Shown: positions 41,036 to 50,506 of the stretch, piece by piece | How positions within the stretch are numbered: the first letter of the stretch is position 1 | Layout of the letters: each line of letters begins with the position of its first letter | Source of the DNA: Candidatus Gastranaerophilales bacterium | Lineage (GTDB): Bacteria; Cyanobacteriota; Vampirovibrionia; Gastranaerophilales; Gastranaerophilaceae | Direction of reading: 5' to 3' | Assembly (NCBI GenBank): GCA_900768915.1 | Contig: CAAGEQ010000022.1 | Span: 1-64,000, forward strand | DNA length: 64,000 nucleotides | Notes under the pieces: generated by a model | What the model saw: only the letters and a program-made list of their open reading frames with translations | Told to the model about the DNA's origin: nothing | Databases searched by the model: none | Position numbers and translations under genes: made by a program

Positions 41036-43387
41036 TTATACAACATCCTTATAATTTATCATCATTTTTTTAGTATACATCATATATCTACGTGCTTCTT
41101 CATTTTTAGGGTTTATATCATAGGCCCTTGTAAAATCAACGTGTGCTTTTTCATAATTCTGTAAGATTAAATATGCCATACCCCTATTAAAATATGCATT
41201 TTCACAATTATTATCAACATCAATTACTTTTGAACAATCTTCAATTGCTCCTTTATAATCTTTCAAAATATATCTAATCGCACCTCTATTTGTTAATGCC
41301 CCAATATGATTAACATTCAATTCAATTGTTTTATTAAAACAATCTAATGCCTCTTTATAATTTGTTTGTTGATAATATATTAAACCCTTATTATAAAAGG
41401 TATCAGAATCTTTTGGATTAATTTTTATAGCCATATCTAAATCAGCCAATGCTAATTTTAGTTTACCTTGTCGAGAATATATCAATCCTCTACCAATGTA
41501 TGCTTGATAACAAGTTGCATCAAATTCTATAGCCTTTGTATAATTCGAAATTGCTGCTTTAAAATTTTTCAACTGTTCTTCTACAACGGCTTTATTATAA
41601 TAAAATTTTGCATTATCTGGAGCAATAGAAATTGCTTTTGTAAAATCTGCCAATGCATTTTGCAATCTATCAGCATTATATTCTGCTATACCTCTATTAT
41701 AATAAATTTCAGAGGAACGTGGCGACAAGACAAGAGCCTTATTATAATCCTCAATTGCCCCATTAAAATCAGAATTATTCATTTTTAAAACAGCACGACT
41801 ATTATAACATTTCACATAATTGCTATCTAACTCTAATGCTTTTGTATAATCATTTTCTGCATTTTTAGTTTGACCTAATTTTTCGTAAACTAATCCTCTG
41901 TTATAATATGCATCTTTTTTCTTATTATCACATTCAATACATTTAGAAAACGCAACTATAGCATTTTGGTAATCTTTTAAATTGATACAATCAACACCAA
42001 TTGCAAAATATATTTTATAATCAGCAGATGTACCTGTAAGAACTTTATCATAATGATATATAGCAGATTTATAATCCTTTAATTTATCATTAATCAATCC
42101 TAAATTTGTATTTGTATCAACATCATTTGGAACAAACGTTAATACTTTATTAAAATCTTCTTTTGCTTCCAAATACTTTCCTAACTTCATATAGGAAAGT
42201 CCTCTATTATAGAAAGCCTCTTTCGATTTAGGATTTAACTCTATTGCCTTTGTAAAATTTTCAATTGCAGAATTATAATCATTATAATATTCAGATTTAA
42301 TATTTCCACAAGCAATATATGCATAATCAGACGGTTTTATACCAATTGCTTTTCTTAAATCATCTAATGCACCATTTGTATCGTTTATTCTATATTTTGA
42401 AATAGCACGATTAAAATATGCACCCTCATGCATTGGTTTATAATCTAATACAAAATTAAATTCTTTTATTGCATCTAAATATAGTCCTTTTTGCATATAA
42501 ATTGTTGCACGTTTATAATACAAAGATAAATTTGTATTATCTTTATTTATTTTTTCATTTATTGCAACTATATCTTTGTCTTTATATATATCAACAACAT
42601 TTTCAGTTTGAGGTACTACAACTTTATTTAAATTGTCATCTAAGACTTTAGGTTGTTCATCTTTTTTTTTGACTTCTTCTTTGGTTATTTTAGGTGTAAC
42701 TTCTTTCTTTTCTACATTTTCTGAATTATCTTTTTGAACAGAAACAACTTTTTCTTCTACAACTTTTTCAGTTTTACTTTCTTCTTGTTTTGCAGAAATA
42801 CTAGGTGTTTCTGACTTGTTAACGGTTCTATATACAGCATTAGAATTTTCAATAGATTCATCTAACAAACTGGCAGTAATGCCATCTTTCATCATATTGT
42901 TTAAGTCTTCTTTTAAAACTTTTTTCTCAACATTTTTTGAATTTACATGTTTAATTTGTTCTTGTTGAACAACAACATTATTTGCAATTTCTTTTTTTGA
43001 TAATTCTAAATTTATCTCTTTTGGAATAACTTCATTTTTTTTATTAACTATATCTGTTTTTGTAATATTTTTTTCTTTTTGTGAAACATTTTTTGTTAAA
43101 ATTTTATTGTTATTAAAAACTTCTTCAATTTGTTTTGAACCTTTTGATAATGTTTCAAAACTCTTTAAATATGAATAACTATTATTTACAGAAAATTCTT
43201 TATTTTTATCATACGTTAAAAAATAAAAGAATAACTGTTCATCTATAATTTCATTAACATCATCATTTGTTAAATCAAATACTACATCAAATGGTTCTTC
43301 TTCAAGATAATCAAATGTTTCAGCACCAACAACACCTGAAAACATTACCAACGATAATAACAAAGAAATTATATATTTTTTTTTCAT
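41036..43387 (-). CDS. Exported tetratricopeptide-repeat protein
   Basis: Starting at ATG 43387 the protein has 783 residues with an N-terminal signal peptide (MKKKYIISLLLSLVMFSGVVGA). In-frame upstream codons would add up to ten residues before the signal. Residues about 25-270 are Lys/Glu/Val-rich and probably disordered. From about 280 to the end there are 14 consecutive TPR units (e.g. AYFNRGMAYLILQNYEKA), so the mature protein is a long periplasmic or surface scaffold for protein interaction. It lies between a UPF0173 hydrolase gene and nadK in one operon. Its partner is unknown. Confidence 0.88.
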   Translation of the reverse strand: MKKKYIISLLLSLVMFSGVVGAETFDYLEEEPFDVVFDLTNDDVNEIIDEQLFFYFLTYDKNKEFSVNNSYSYLKSFETLSKGSKQIEEVFNNNKILTKNVSQKEKNITKTDIVNKKNEVIPKEINLELSKKEIANNVVVQQEQIKHVNSKNVEKKVLKEDLNNMMKDGITASLLDESIENSNAVYRTVNKSETPSISAKQEESKTEKVVEEKVVSVQKDNSENVEKKEVTPKITKEEVKKKDEQPKVLDDNLNKVVVPQTENVVDIYKDKDIVAINEKINKDNTNLSLYYKRATIYMQKGLYLDAIKEFNFVLDYKPMHEGAYFNRAISKYRINDTNGALDDLRKAIGIKPSDYAYIACGNIKSEYYNDYNSAIENFTKAIELNPKSKEAFYNRGLSYMKLGKYLEAKEDFNKVLTFVPNDVDTNTNLGLINDKLKDYKSAIYHYDKVLTGTSADYKIYFAIGVDCINLKDYQNAIVAFSKCIECDNKKKDAYYNRGLVYEKLGQTKNAENDYTKALELDSNYVKCYNSRAVLKMNNSDFNGAIEDYNKALVLSPRSSEIYYNRGIAEYNADRLQNALADFTKAISIAPDNAKFYYNKAVVEEQLKNFKAAISNYTKAIEFDATCYQAYIGRGLIYSRQGKLKLALADLDMAIKINPKDSDTFYNKGLIYYQQTNYKEALDCFNKTIELNVNHIGALTNRGAIRYILKDYKGAIEDCSKVIDVDNNCENAYFNRGMAYLILQNYEKAHVDFTRAYDINPKNEEARRYMMYTKKMMINYKDVV

Positions 43388-43406
43388 ATTAAAGCCCATA
43401 CTTAAC

Positions 43407-44069
43407 TTATACTTCAATTGCCTCTTCTATCTTTAATACAACAGGTTTCTTACCAATATCAGAAATCATCTTTTTAAATTCATCAACATTCGCTTCAACT
43501 TGTGGGAACGTATTATAATGCATTGGAATAACAATATCTGCATCAATCCATTTTGCTGCAATTACTGCATTGTCGATATCCATTGTAAAATGTCCTCCAA
43601 TAGGTAACATAACAATATCAGGTTTATAAACTTCTGCTAATATTTTCATTTCCGAATTTAAACACGTATCTCCGGCATGAAAAATTCTTTTCCCCTCAAT
43701 CTCAAATAAAAATCCTACTGGACAGCCAGTATAAGTACCATCATCAGCCGAACTAGAATGAAACGCAGGTAAAGCAATTACTCTACCCCATTCATAATTT
43801 ACCCAACCACCTAATGAAATACCATTAACACTAACACCATATCTTGAGCAATATTTTGCCAATTCAAAAACTGCTGTAATAACTGCCCCAGTTTTCATTG
43901 CAATTTGTGGTGCTTTACCTAAATGATCAGCATGTCCATGAGTTACAAAAATATCTGTTGTTTTTGAATAATCATAATCTGGACATTTTACCAAAAATGG
44001 ATCTATCAAAATTTTATAACCATTTGTGTCTATCTCAAACGCACTATGACCTAAATATTTAATATTCAT
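43407..44069 (-). CDS. UPF0173 metal-dependent hydrolase
   Basis: A 220-residue metallo-beta-lactamase-fold protein. Zinc ligands are visible in THGHADHLGK (HGHADH at 44-49), AFHSSS, FHAGDT and PMHYNTFP; the overall pattern (MNIKYLGHSAFEI, LPIGGHFTMD) matches the UPF0173 family. The substrate is unknown. It is the first gene of the operon with the TPR protein and nadK. Confidence 0.9.
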   Translation of the reverse strand: MNIKYLGHSAFEIDTNGYKILIDPFLVKCPDYDYSKTTDIFVTHGHADHLGKAPQIAMKTGAVITAVFELAKYCSRYGVSVNGISLGGWVNYEWGRVIALPAFHSSSADDGTYTGCPVGFLFEIEGKRIFHAGDTCLNSEMKILAEVYKPDIVMLPIGGHFTMDIDNAVIAAKWIDADIVIPMHYNTFPQVEANVDEFKKMISDIGKKPVVLKIEEAIEV

Positions 44070-44137
44070 TCTAACCTCGTATTATAATATTATTTATCAC
44101 TATAAACTTACCTCTTAAATATTACCATTTTTTAGGT

Positions 44138-44143
44138 TAAAAT
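44138..44143 (+). promoter_or_regulatory. -10 box abutting the ribD start
   Basis: TAAAAT ends six bases before ATG 44150; a weak TTAAAT (44115-44120) lies 17 bases upstream. No ribosome-binding site is visible, which suggests a leaderless transcript. Confidence 0.5.
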
Positions 44144-44149
44144 ACAAAT

Positions 44150-45208
44150 ATGGCAGATTATGAAAAACTTATGAAAAAATGCATACAATTAGCAAAAAAA
44201 GGAGAAGGTAACACTGCACCTAATCCTATGGTTGGTTGTATTATATTAAACAAAAATAACGAAATAATTTCGACTGGTTATCATCATAAATATGGTAAAA
44301 ATCACGCAGAACGAGATGCACTTTTAAAACTTAAAAATGGTGAAGAAAAAGACGGTACCCTAATTGTAAACTTAGAACCTTGCTCACATTATGGAAAAAC
44401 TCCACCTTGTGCAGATTTAATAGTTGAAAGAAAACTAAAAAAGGTTGTAATCGGTTGCAAAGATAACAATCCCAAAGTCAATGGTGGTGGCATTAAAAAA
44501 TTAAAAGATGCAAATATTGAAATTGTCACAGGTGTATTAGAAAAAGAATGCAAAGAATTAAATAAAATATTTTTTACTAACATTGAAGAAAAAAGGACTT
44601 TTGTTGCACTAAAAACAGCAACTACAATAGACGGAAAAATCGCAACACACAATGGCGATTCAAAATGGATAACTTCTAACAAATCCAGACTATACGGTAA
44701 AAAATTAAGGAAAAAATATTCGGCAATTTTAACAAGTGCTGAAACAGTAATTAAAGACAATCCACAAATGTTGCATAAAACAAAAATCATTTTAGATAAG
44801 AGTTTACGAACAAACTTTAATTCAGAAATTTACAAAAATGGACATATAATCATTGCAATCAATGAAAATAAAAATATTGAAAACATATCTATCCCAAGTA
44901 ATGTAGAATTTTTGAAATGTAAAGTTTCAAATAACAATATTGATTTAAAAGACTTACTTTCAAAATTATTTGAGAAAAGAATAACATCAATATTTGTAGA
45001 AAGTGGTGGCACACTAAGTGGAAGTTTTATAAAAGAAAACCTAGTTGATACACTCTATCAATTTATTGCACCTAAAATAACAAACGACAACAATAGTAAA
45101 TCTTGTTTTAACGGTGACAATATAAATTTTATTACCGAATGCAAAGAATACAAAGTTAAAACCATAAAAAAACTAGAACACGATATTTTTATAGAATATA
45201 CAAAATAA
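44150..45208 (+). CDS. ribD: Bifunctional riboflavin biosynthesis protein RibD
   Basis: RibD carries out deamination and then reduction in riboflavin synthesis. The deaminase zinc site is HAERDA at 52-57 and PCSHYGKTPPC at 77-87. The C-terminal reductase domain begins near 145 with VALKTATTIDGKIAT and includes FVESGGTLSGSFI. Length is 352 residues. No other rib gene is adjacent, so the pathway is scattered. No FMN riboswitch is present; only a -10 box precedes the start. Confidence 0.94.
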   Translation: MADYEKLMKKCIQLAKKGEGNTAPNPMVGCIILNKNNEIISTGYHHKYGKNHAERDALLKLKNGEEKDGTLIVNLEPCSHYGKTPPCADLIVERKLKKVVIGCKDNNPKVNGGGIKKLKDANIEIVTGVLEKECKELNKIFFTNIEEKRTFVALKTATTIDGKIATHNGDSKWITSNKSRLYGKKLRKKYSAILTSAETVIKDNPQMLHKTKIILDKSLRTNFNSEIYKNGHIIIAINENKNIENISIPSNVEFLKCKVSNNNIDLKDLLSKLFEKRITSIFVESGGTLSGSFIKENLVDTLYQFIAPKITNDNNSKSCFNGDNINFITECKEYKVKTIKKLEHDIFIEYTK

Positions 45209-45237
45209 ATAAGGGGTGAAAAATTTCACCCCTTATT
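45208..45237. terminator. Bidirectional terminator between ribD and leuS
   Basis: A 14-position stem of 45208-45221 against 45224-45237 (AATAAGGGGTGAAA / TTTCACCCCTTATT). It begins on the last base of the ribD stop codon. The minus strand has the better T-rich continuation. Confidence 0.8.
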
Positions 45238-45256
45238 CATTATCAAATTATATAAT

Positions 45257-47743
45257 TTATTTAACAACAATATTTACCAATTTCTTTGGTACAACAATTG
45301 TTTTAACAACTGTTTTGCCTGCTATTAAATCTTTAATTTTTTGACTATCCATTGCAATTGATTTCAAGTTTTCATTGTCTAAACCTGCATCAACTTCAAT
45401 TTTATCTTTAACTTTACCGTTGACTTGAACAACCAAAGTTACAGAACTTGCTTTTGCAAGATTTTCATCATATTCACACCATTTTTCATCATGAATAGAA
45501 TTTTTTGCACCAAGTTCTTTCCATATTTCATCTGACATGAATACTGTAACTGGTGACATCAATTTAATCAATGAAGTTATAGCAAAACTCAACACATTCT
45601 TATCTTCATCATTAAATTGTTTCTTTGTACCAACCCAATCGTATATGGCATTAGTCAACTCTCTATATCTAGAGATTACAGTATTAAATTGGAAGTCATT
45701 TGAAATATCATTAGTTATAGCCTTAATTGCCATGTGAACAACTCGAACTAAATCATCATTTGTCTTTGTAAGTGTTTCAGGCAATTTATAATCAAGAGAA
45801 ATATTATCTTGATTAGAAGATACTAATCTCCATACTCTATTTAAGAATTTATAACAACCTTCTACACCTGCATCTGACCAATCAAAATCACGTGCTGGTG
45901 GACTATCAGATAAAATAAATAATCTTGCAGTATCAGCACCATAATTTTCGAATATTTCATCAGGATCAACCGTATTTCCCTTAGATTTAGACATTTTAGC
46001 ACCATCTTTTAAAACCATACCTTGCGTTAACAAGTTTTTGAATGGTTCATCAAAATCAAGTAAACCTAAATCTCTTAATGCCTTAGTAAAGAATCTTGAA
46101 TATAACAAGTGAAGAATAGCATGTTCTATACCACCGACATATTGGTCAACCGGCAACCACTTGTTAACTAAATCTTTATCAAAACATTTTTCAGCATTTC
46201 TTGCATCAGCATATCTCAAGTAATACCAACTTGAACATACAAATGTATCCATTGTATCCATTTCTCTAACGGCATGTCCACCACATACTGGACAAACTGT
46301 ATCTTTAAATGTTGGAGATGTTGTAATTGGCGATTTACCTACAACAGAGAAATCAACATCTTTTGGTAATTTAACAGGAAGTTGATCTTCTGGTACAGGT
46401 TGAATACCACATTTATCACAATAAACTACTGGAATTGGAGCACCCCAATATCTTTGACGAGAAATCAACCAATCTCTAAGCCTATATTGTGTTTTAAACT
46501 CACCAAATCCACCATCAACTGCTTTTTGAGTAATTGCTTCTTTTGCTTCTGTATTTTTCATACCATCGAATTCATTTGAATTGATTAAAACACCCTCATC
46601 TGTATAAGCAGCGTCTTTACAATCAGATAGATTTTCAGGATTTGTAATAACAACTTTCATTGGTAAGTTATATTTTTTAGCGAAAGCGAAATCTCTTGTA
46701 TCGTGTGTAGGAACTGCCATAACAGCACCAGTACCATATTCAACAAGAGCATAATCTGCAGTCCACAATGGGAATTTTTCACCAGTAAATGGATTTATAC
46801 AATGAGTACCTAATGGAACACCTGTTTTTGGACGTTCAGTAGATAGACGTTCAATTTCAGACATCTTACGAGCATTTGCTCTATATTCTTCAACTGCTTC
46901 TTTATTTTCAGGAGTAGTTAATTTATCAATATCTTTATATTCAGGTGCAACAACAAGATAAGTGATACCATGAACAGTATCAGGTCTAGTTGTATAAACA
47001 GGAACTTCCAGTTCTTCACCATTTGGTGCATCTACAACTTTAAATCTAAAAATAGCACCCTTAGATTTACCAATCCAATTAGCTTGCATAGTTTTAACAT
47101 TATCACCCCAACCATCAAGCAAATCTAAATCTTTCAATAATGTATCAGCATATTCTGTAATTTTGAAGAACCATTGAGAAAGATATTTCTTTTCTACAAC
47201 ACTATCACATCTCCAACATTTGCCATCGATAACTTGTTCATTTGCAAGTACAGTACCACACTTGTCACACCAGTTAACTGCGGCTTCTTTTTTATATGCT
47301 AAACCTTTTTTATACAATTGAATGAACAACCACTGAGTCCATTTATAATATTCTTCCTTACAAGTAGTAACTTCTCTATCCCAATCATAAGAAAGACCTA
47401 ATCTTTTTAATTGTCCAGTCATATAAGCAATATTTTCATCTGTCCATTTTGCCGGATCAACACCATGCTGCATTGCTGCATTCTCAGCCGGTAGACCAAA
47501 ACTATCCCAACCTATTGGGTGCAAAACATTAAAACCATTCATTTTCTTAAAACGAGCAATTACATCTGTAATTGTATAATTTCTAACGTGCCCCATGTGG
47601 AGTTTACCAGATGGATATGGAAACATTGATAAAGCAAAATATTTAGGTTTATCACTATCATTATATGTTTTAAAAGTATTATTATCTTCATAATACTTTT
47701 GCCATCTTTTTTCTAATTCCTGTGGAAAATAACTTTCTTTCAT
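45257..47743 (-). CDS. leuS: Leucyl-tRNA synthetase
   Basis: LeuS charges tRNA-Leu. The 828-residue enzyme has HMGH at 49-52 in YPSGKLHMGHVRNY, zinc-binding cysteines (WCDKCGTVLANEQ, CWRCD), the CP1 editing domain (TTRPDTVHG...), a second zinc-like cluster (CDKCGIQPV, CPVCGG) and KMSKSKGN near 577. The C-terminal domain ends normally. It is monocistronic and divergent from lptB. Confidence 0.97.
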   Translation of the reverse strand: MKESYFPQELEKRWQKYYEDNNTFKTYNDSDKPKYFALSMFPYPSGKLHMGHVRNYTITDVIARFKKMNGFNVLHPIGWDSFGLPAENAAMQHGVDPAKWTDENIAYMTGQLKRLGLSYDWDREVTTCKEEYYKWTQWLFIQLYKKGLAYKKEAAVNWCDKCGTVLANEQVIDGKCWRCDSVVEKKYLSQWFFKITEYADTLLKDLDLLDGWGDNVKTMQANWIGKSKGAIFRFKVVDAPNGEELEVPVYTTRPDTVHGITYLVVAPEYKDIDKLTTPENKEAVEEYRANARKMSEIERLSTERPKTGVPLGTHCINPFTGEKFPLWTADYALVEYGTGAVMAVPTHDTRDFAFAKKYNLPMKVVITNPENLSDCKDAAYTDEGVLINSNEFDGMKNTEAKEAITQKAVDGGFGEFKTQYRLRDWLISRQRYWGAPIPVVYCDKCGIQPVPEDQLPVKLPKDVDFSVVGKSPITTSPTFKDTVCPVCGGHAVREMDTMDTFVCSSWYYLRYADARNAEKCFDKDLVNKWLPVDQYVGGIEHAILHLLYSRFFTKALRDLGLLDFDEPFKNLLTQGMVLKDGAKMSKSKGNTVDPDEIFENYGADTARLFILSDSPPARDFDWSDAGVEGCYKFLNRVWRLVSSNQDNISLDYKLPETLTKTNDDLVRVVHMAIKAITNDISNDFQFNTVISRYRELTNAIYDWVGTKKQFNDEDKNVLSFAITSLIKLMSPVTVFMSDEIWKELGAKNSIHDEKWCEYDENLAKASSVTLVVQVNGKVKDKIEVDAGLDNENLKSIAMDSQKIKDLIAGKTVVKTIVVPKKLVNIVVK

Positions 47744-47825
47744 TCTTCCCTCACTTCACTAAACTACATGTAAATTATACATCAAATGATAATCTCTGCA
47801 AATTTATAACAATATAGTTTTATTT

Positions 47826-47854
47826 TTAACATTGTTTTATTTTTTGAGTATAAT
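47826..47854 (+). promoter_or_regulatory. Promoter of the lptB operon
   Basis: TTAACA at 47826-47831 and TATAAT at 47849-47854, 17 bases apart. The transcript would have a short leader containing AAGAGGT before ATG 47884. Confidence 0.75.
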
Positions 47855-47883
47855 AATATTATTATTTCAAGAGGTAATAGTTT

Positions 47884-48609
47884 ATGAGAATAGATGCAAA
47901 GAATTTAGTAAAGATTTATGGCGATAGAAGTGTTGTAAATGATATTTCATTTTACATAAACAAAGGTGAAGTAGTTTGTCTATTAGGACCAAACGGTGCT
48001 GGTAAAACAACGACATTCTACATGGTTGTAGGTCTTGTAAAACCTAACAAAGGTCAAATATTGTTAGATGGACAAGAAATTACACAATGGCCAATGAATG
48101 AACGTGCAAAAGCAGGTATCGGTTATTTACCACAAGAAAATTCTATATTTAGAAACCTAAATGTTGAAGATAATATTAAACTTGTTCTTGAAATGAATGA
48201 AAAATTAACTGAATGCGAAAAAACAAAAAAATTGGAAGAATTACTAACAGAATTTGGTGTAATGAAATTAAGAAAAGCACCTGCAGTCGCTCTATCCGGA
48301 GGTGAAAGACGACGTGTTGAAATTGCAAGAGCATTGGCTGCTAGTCCAGATTTTATGCTTCTTGACGAACCATTTGCAGGTATTGACCCAATCGCTATCG
48401 GAGAAATTAAAGACAATATCCGAAAAATATCAGAAGAAAAAGGTTTAGGTGTCTTAATAACAGACCACAACCCTAAAGCAACGTTATCTATCACCGATAG
48501 GGCTTATGTAATTTTTGACGGTAAAATTAAAATTCAAGGTAAAAGTAAAGATGTAGCGGTTGATCCAGTCGCTAAAGAATTTTACTTAGGAAAGGATTTT
48601 CAACTATAA
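47884..48609 (+). CDS. lptB: LPS export ABC transporter ATP-binding protein LptB
   Basis: LptB powers extraction of lipopolysaccharide from the inner membrane with LptF/LptG. In 241 residues the Walker A is GPNGAGKTT (35-43), the Q-loop segment GIGYLPQENSIFRNL is LptB-typical, the ABC signature is LSGGERRR, and Walker B is FMLLDEPFAGIDP. The stop codon overlaps the start of the permease gene (TAATG). It implies an outer membrane with LPS or a related lipid. Confidence 0.94.
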   Translation: MRIDAKNLVKIYGDRSVVNDISFYINKGEVVCLLGPNGAGKTTTFYMVVGLVKPNKGQILLDGQEITQWPMNERAKAGIGYLPQENSIFRNLNVEDNIKLVLEMNEKLTECEKTKKLEELLTEFGVMKLRKAPAVALSGGERRRVEIARALAASPDFMLLDEPFAGIDPIAIGEIKDNIRKISEEKGLGVLITDHNPKATLSITDRAYVIFDGKIKIQGKSKDVAVDPVAKEFYLGKDFQL

Positions 48610-49712
48610 TGAAAATCACTATATACGACAAGTACATATTCAAACAAGTATTAATAACAACAATCGTTGCAATATTGCTATTCACTGTAGTATGGATTGC
48701 ACCAGAAATGTTGCTTAATACCATAAAAAAGACATTAGAAGGTGAATATACAATAAAAACAGCAATTCTCGTTCTAACTTGTCAATTGCCTTTAATTTTA
48801 AGTAAAGCATTTCCTGTTGGTTTATTATTAGGCTCATTATTCACATTTGATAAATTAAGTAAAGATTCAGAATTAACAATATTTAGAGCAGTTGGTCTTC
48901 CTTTTTGGAGAATAGTTAGACCAGTTTTATTCTTAAGTGTATTAGTTTCAATCTTATGTTTTGTAACCATTGATAAACTTGTACCTTATTCATCAGATAT
49001 ACTAGCAGAAATAAAAGATAGAAATCCTGTTTCACAATATATCTACACTCAAAAAGAACCATCTGGCAAACCTGCAATGAGCATCATCGTTTCAAAGTAC
49101 AACAAAACTAAAATGAGTAATGTTATTGTCTTAGATTTTTCAGAATCAAAATATACCGATATGCACGGCATATCACAAATATTTGTCGCTCAAAAAGGTA
49201 AATTTTTCCATGATAGATGGGAATTATATGATATAAAACATTATCAAATATCTTCAGAAGGTATTTTTGACAATATCAACCACATTAACGAAATGAATGT
49301 TTTAAATGGTCATCTGGCAGATGATATTTATACGATAATGAATTACTCTACAAAAAAAGAAAGAGAACTAACAAATGCTAATTTGTTTAGGTACGTAAAA
49401 TTATTAAAAATGGTACGTAACGAAGAAACATACAATCTAATGTTAAACAAATTTTTCCAAAGATTTTTCCACCCATTTATTTGTGTGTTACTTGCAATTA
49501 TGGGTTGTCTACTAGGATTTAGCAAACCAAGAGAACAAAGGTTGATTGGTTTTACAATTGCTATAGGTTCAATATTTATTTATTATATTACATTACCATT
49601 CTTTGATTTACTTGCTGAAAAGTCAGTTTTACCACCTTTTATAACAGCAATATTCCCACCATTAGCATTTTTTGCTTGTATTGTAGCATTCTATAAGTCA
49701 AAGGATTTATAA
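48609..49712 (+). CDS. LptF/LptG family permease
   Basis: The 367-residue protein has about six membrane helices, three before and three after a soluble beta-rich domain (about 135-265). The YjgP/YjgQ pattern includes KYIFKQVLITTIVAILLF and KAFPVGLLLGSLFTFDKLSKDSEL with FRAVGLPFWR. Only one permease gene is present here, as in Cyanobacteria, so it might homodimerise or pair with a copy elsewhere. TAATG overlaps at both ends link it translationally to lptB and the next gene. Confidence 0.9.
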   Translation: MKITIYDKYIFKQVLITTIVAILLFTVVWIAPEMLLNTIKKTLEGEYTIKTAILVLTCQLPLILSKAFPVGLLLGSLFTFDKLSKDSELTIFRAVGLPFWRIVRPVLFLSVLVSILCFVTIDKLVPYSSDILAEIKDRNPVSQYIYTQKEPSGKPAMSIIVSKYNKTKMSNVIVLDFSESKYTDMHGISQIFVAQKGKFFHDRWELYDIKHYQISSEGIFDNINHINEMNVLNGHLADDIYTIMNYSTKKERELTNANLFRYVKLLKMVRNEETYNLMLNKFFQRFFHPFICVLLAIMGCLLGFSKPREQRLIGFTIAIGSIFIYYITLPFFDLLAEKSVLPPFITAIFPPLAFFACIVAFYKSKDL

Positions 49713-50506
49713 TGATAAAGAAAATATTATTACTACTATTTATTAGTTTATTAAGTATTACCAATGTCAAAGCACAAGACATAACTTGTGAATATTCTGA
49801 TGGAATATATCATGTAATTATTCCAGAAGGTACAAAAATAGAATTTGTATCAAAGAAAAGACTAATGACAAATGAAGAAGTTCATAAAGAACTTGGAGCA
49901 CTATTAACCGTAAATGCAGGATTCTTTGATCCAAAAAATCAAAAAACTATATCATTTGTTTACAATGACGGAATTTTACAAGAAAGCCCAATTGAAAATG
50001 AAAACCTTGTTTTTAATGAAACAATTATGGATAATTGGGATAAAGTATCTAACCGTACAGAATTTAGAGTAACATTACATAATGGTTTAACTTGTTATGA
50101 TATTGCTCCTCACAATGATGCATACAAAGGACGACTTATTGCATCTGCTCAGGCTGGTCCTATGTTATTACCACAATTAAAACTTGAAGATGAATTTTTT
50201 ATTGTAAAAAATAACGATGGCAAAATCGTAAGACAATCTGCATCAGTTCTTGTAAAAACTGCTAGAACACTAATAGGAATAAAAGACGGCAATGTACATA
50301 TTTTTGTAGTAACAAATAAACACCCTATGACTATTTATGAAGCAAGAGATTTATGTAAATACTACGGAATGGAAAAAGCCATGGCTTTTGACGGCGGAAG
50401 TTCTACATCTCTTGATTATAAAGATGAAATACACGTAACTTCTATTGGCACAAAAGATGACAACACTGGTAGAAAACTTAAATCTTTCTTAGTTGTTATG
50501 CCCTAG
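49712..50506 (+). CDS. Phosphodiester glycosidase (NAGPA-like) family protein
   Basis: The 264-residue protein has an N-terminal signal peptide (MIKKILLLLFISLLSITNVKA). The NAGPA-like domain fills the rest, with LTVNAGFFD, ASAQAGPMLL, ARTLIGI and the closing AFDGGSSTSL. Such proteins are related to the uncovering enzyme that removes GlcNAc from phosphodiesters, and in bacteria act on exported polysaccharides. Overlap with the LptF/G gene points to an envelope role. Its end overlaps the convergent giant gene by 11 bases. Confidence 0.88.
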   Translation: MIKKILLLLFISLLSITNVKAQDITCEYSDGIYHVIIPEGTKIEFVSKKRLMTNEEVHKELGALLTVNAGFFDPKNQKTISFVYNDGILQESPIENENLVFNETIMDNWDKVSNRTEFRVTLHNGLTCYDIAPHNDAYKGRLIASAQAGPMLLPQLKLEDEFFIVKNNDGKIVRQSASVLVKTARTLIGIKDGNVHIFVVTNKHPMTIYEARDLCKYYGMEKAMAFDGGSSTSLDYKDEIHVTSIGTKDDNTGRKLKSFLVVMP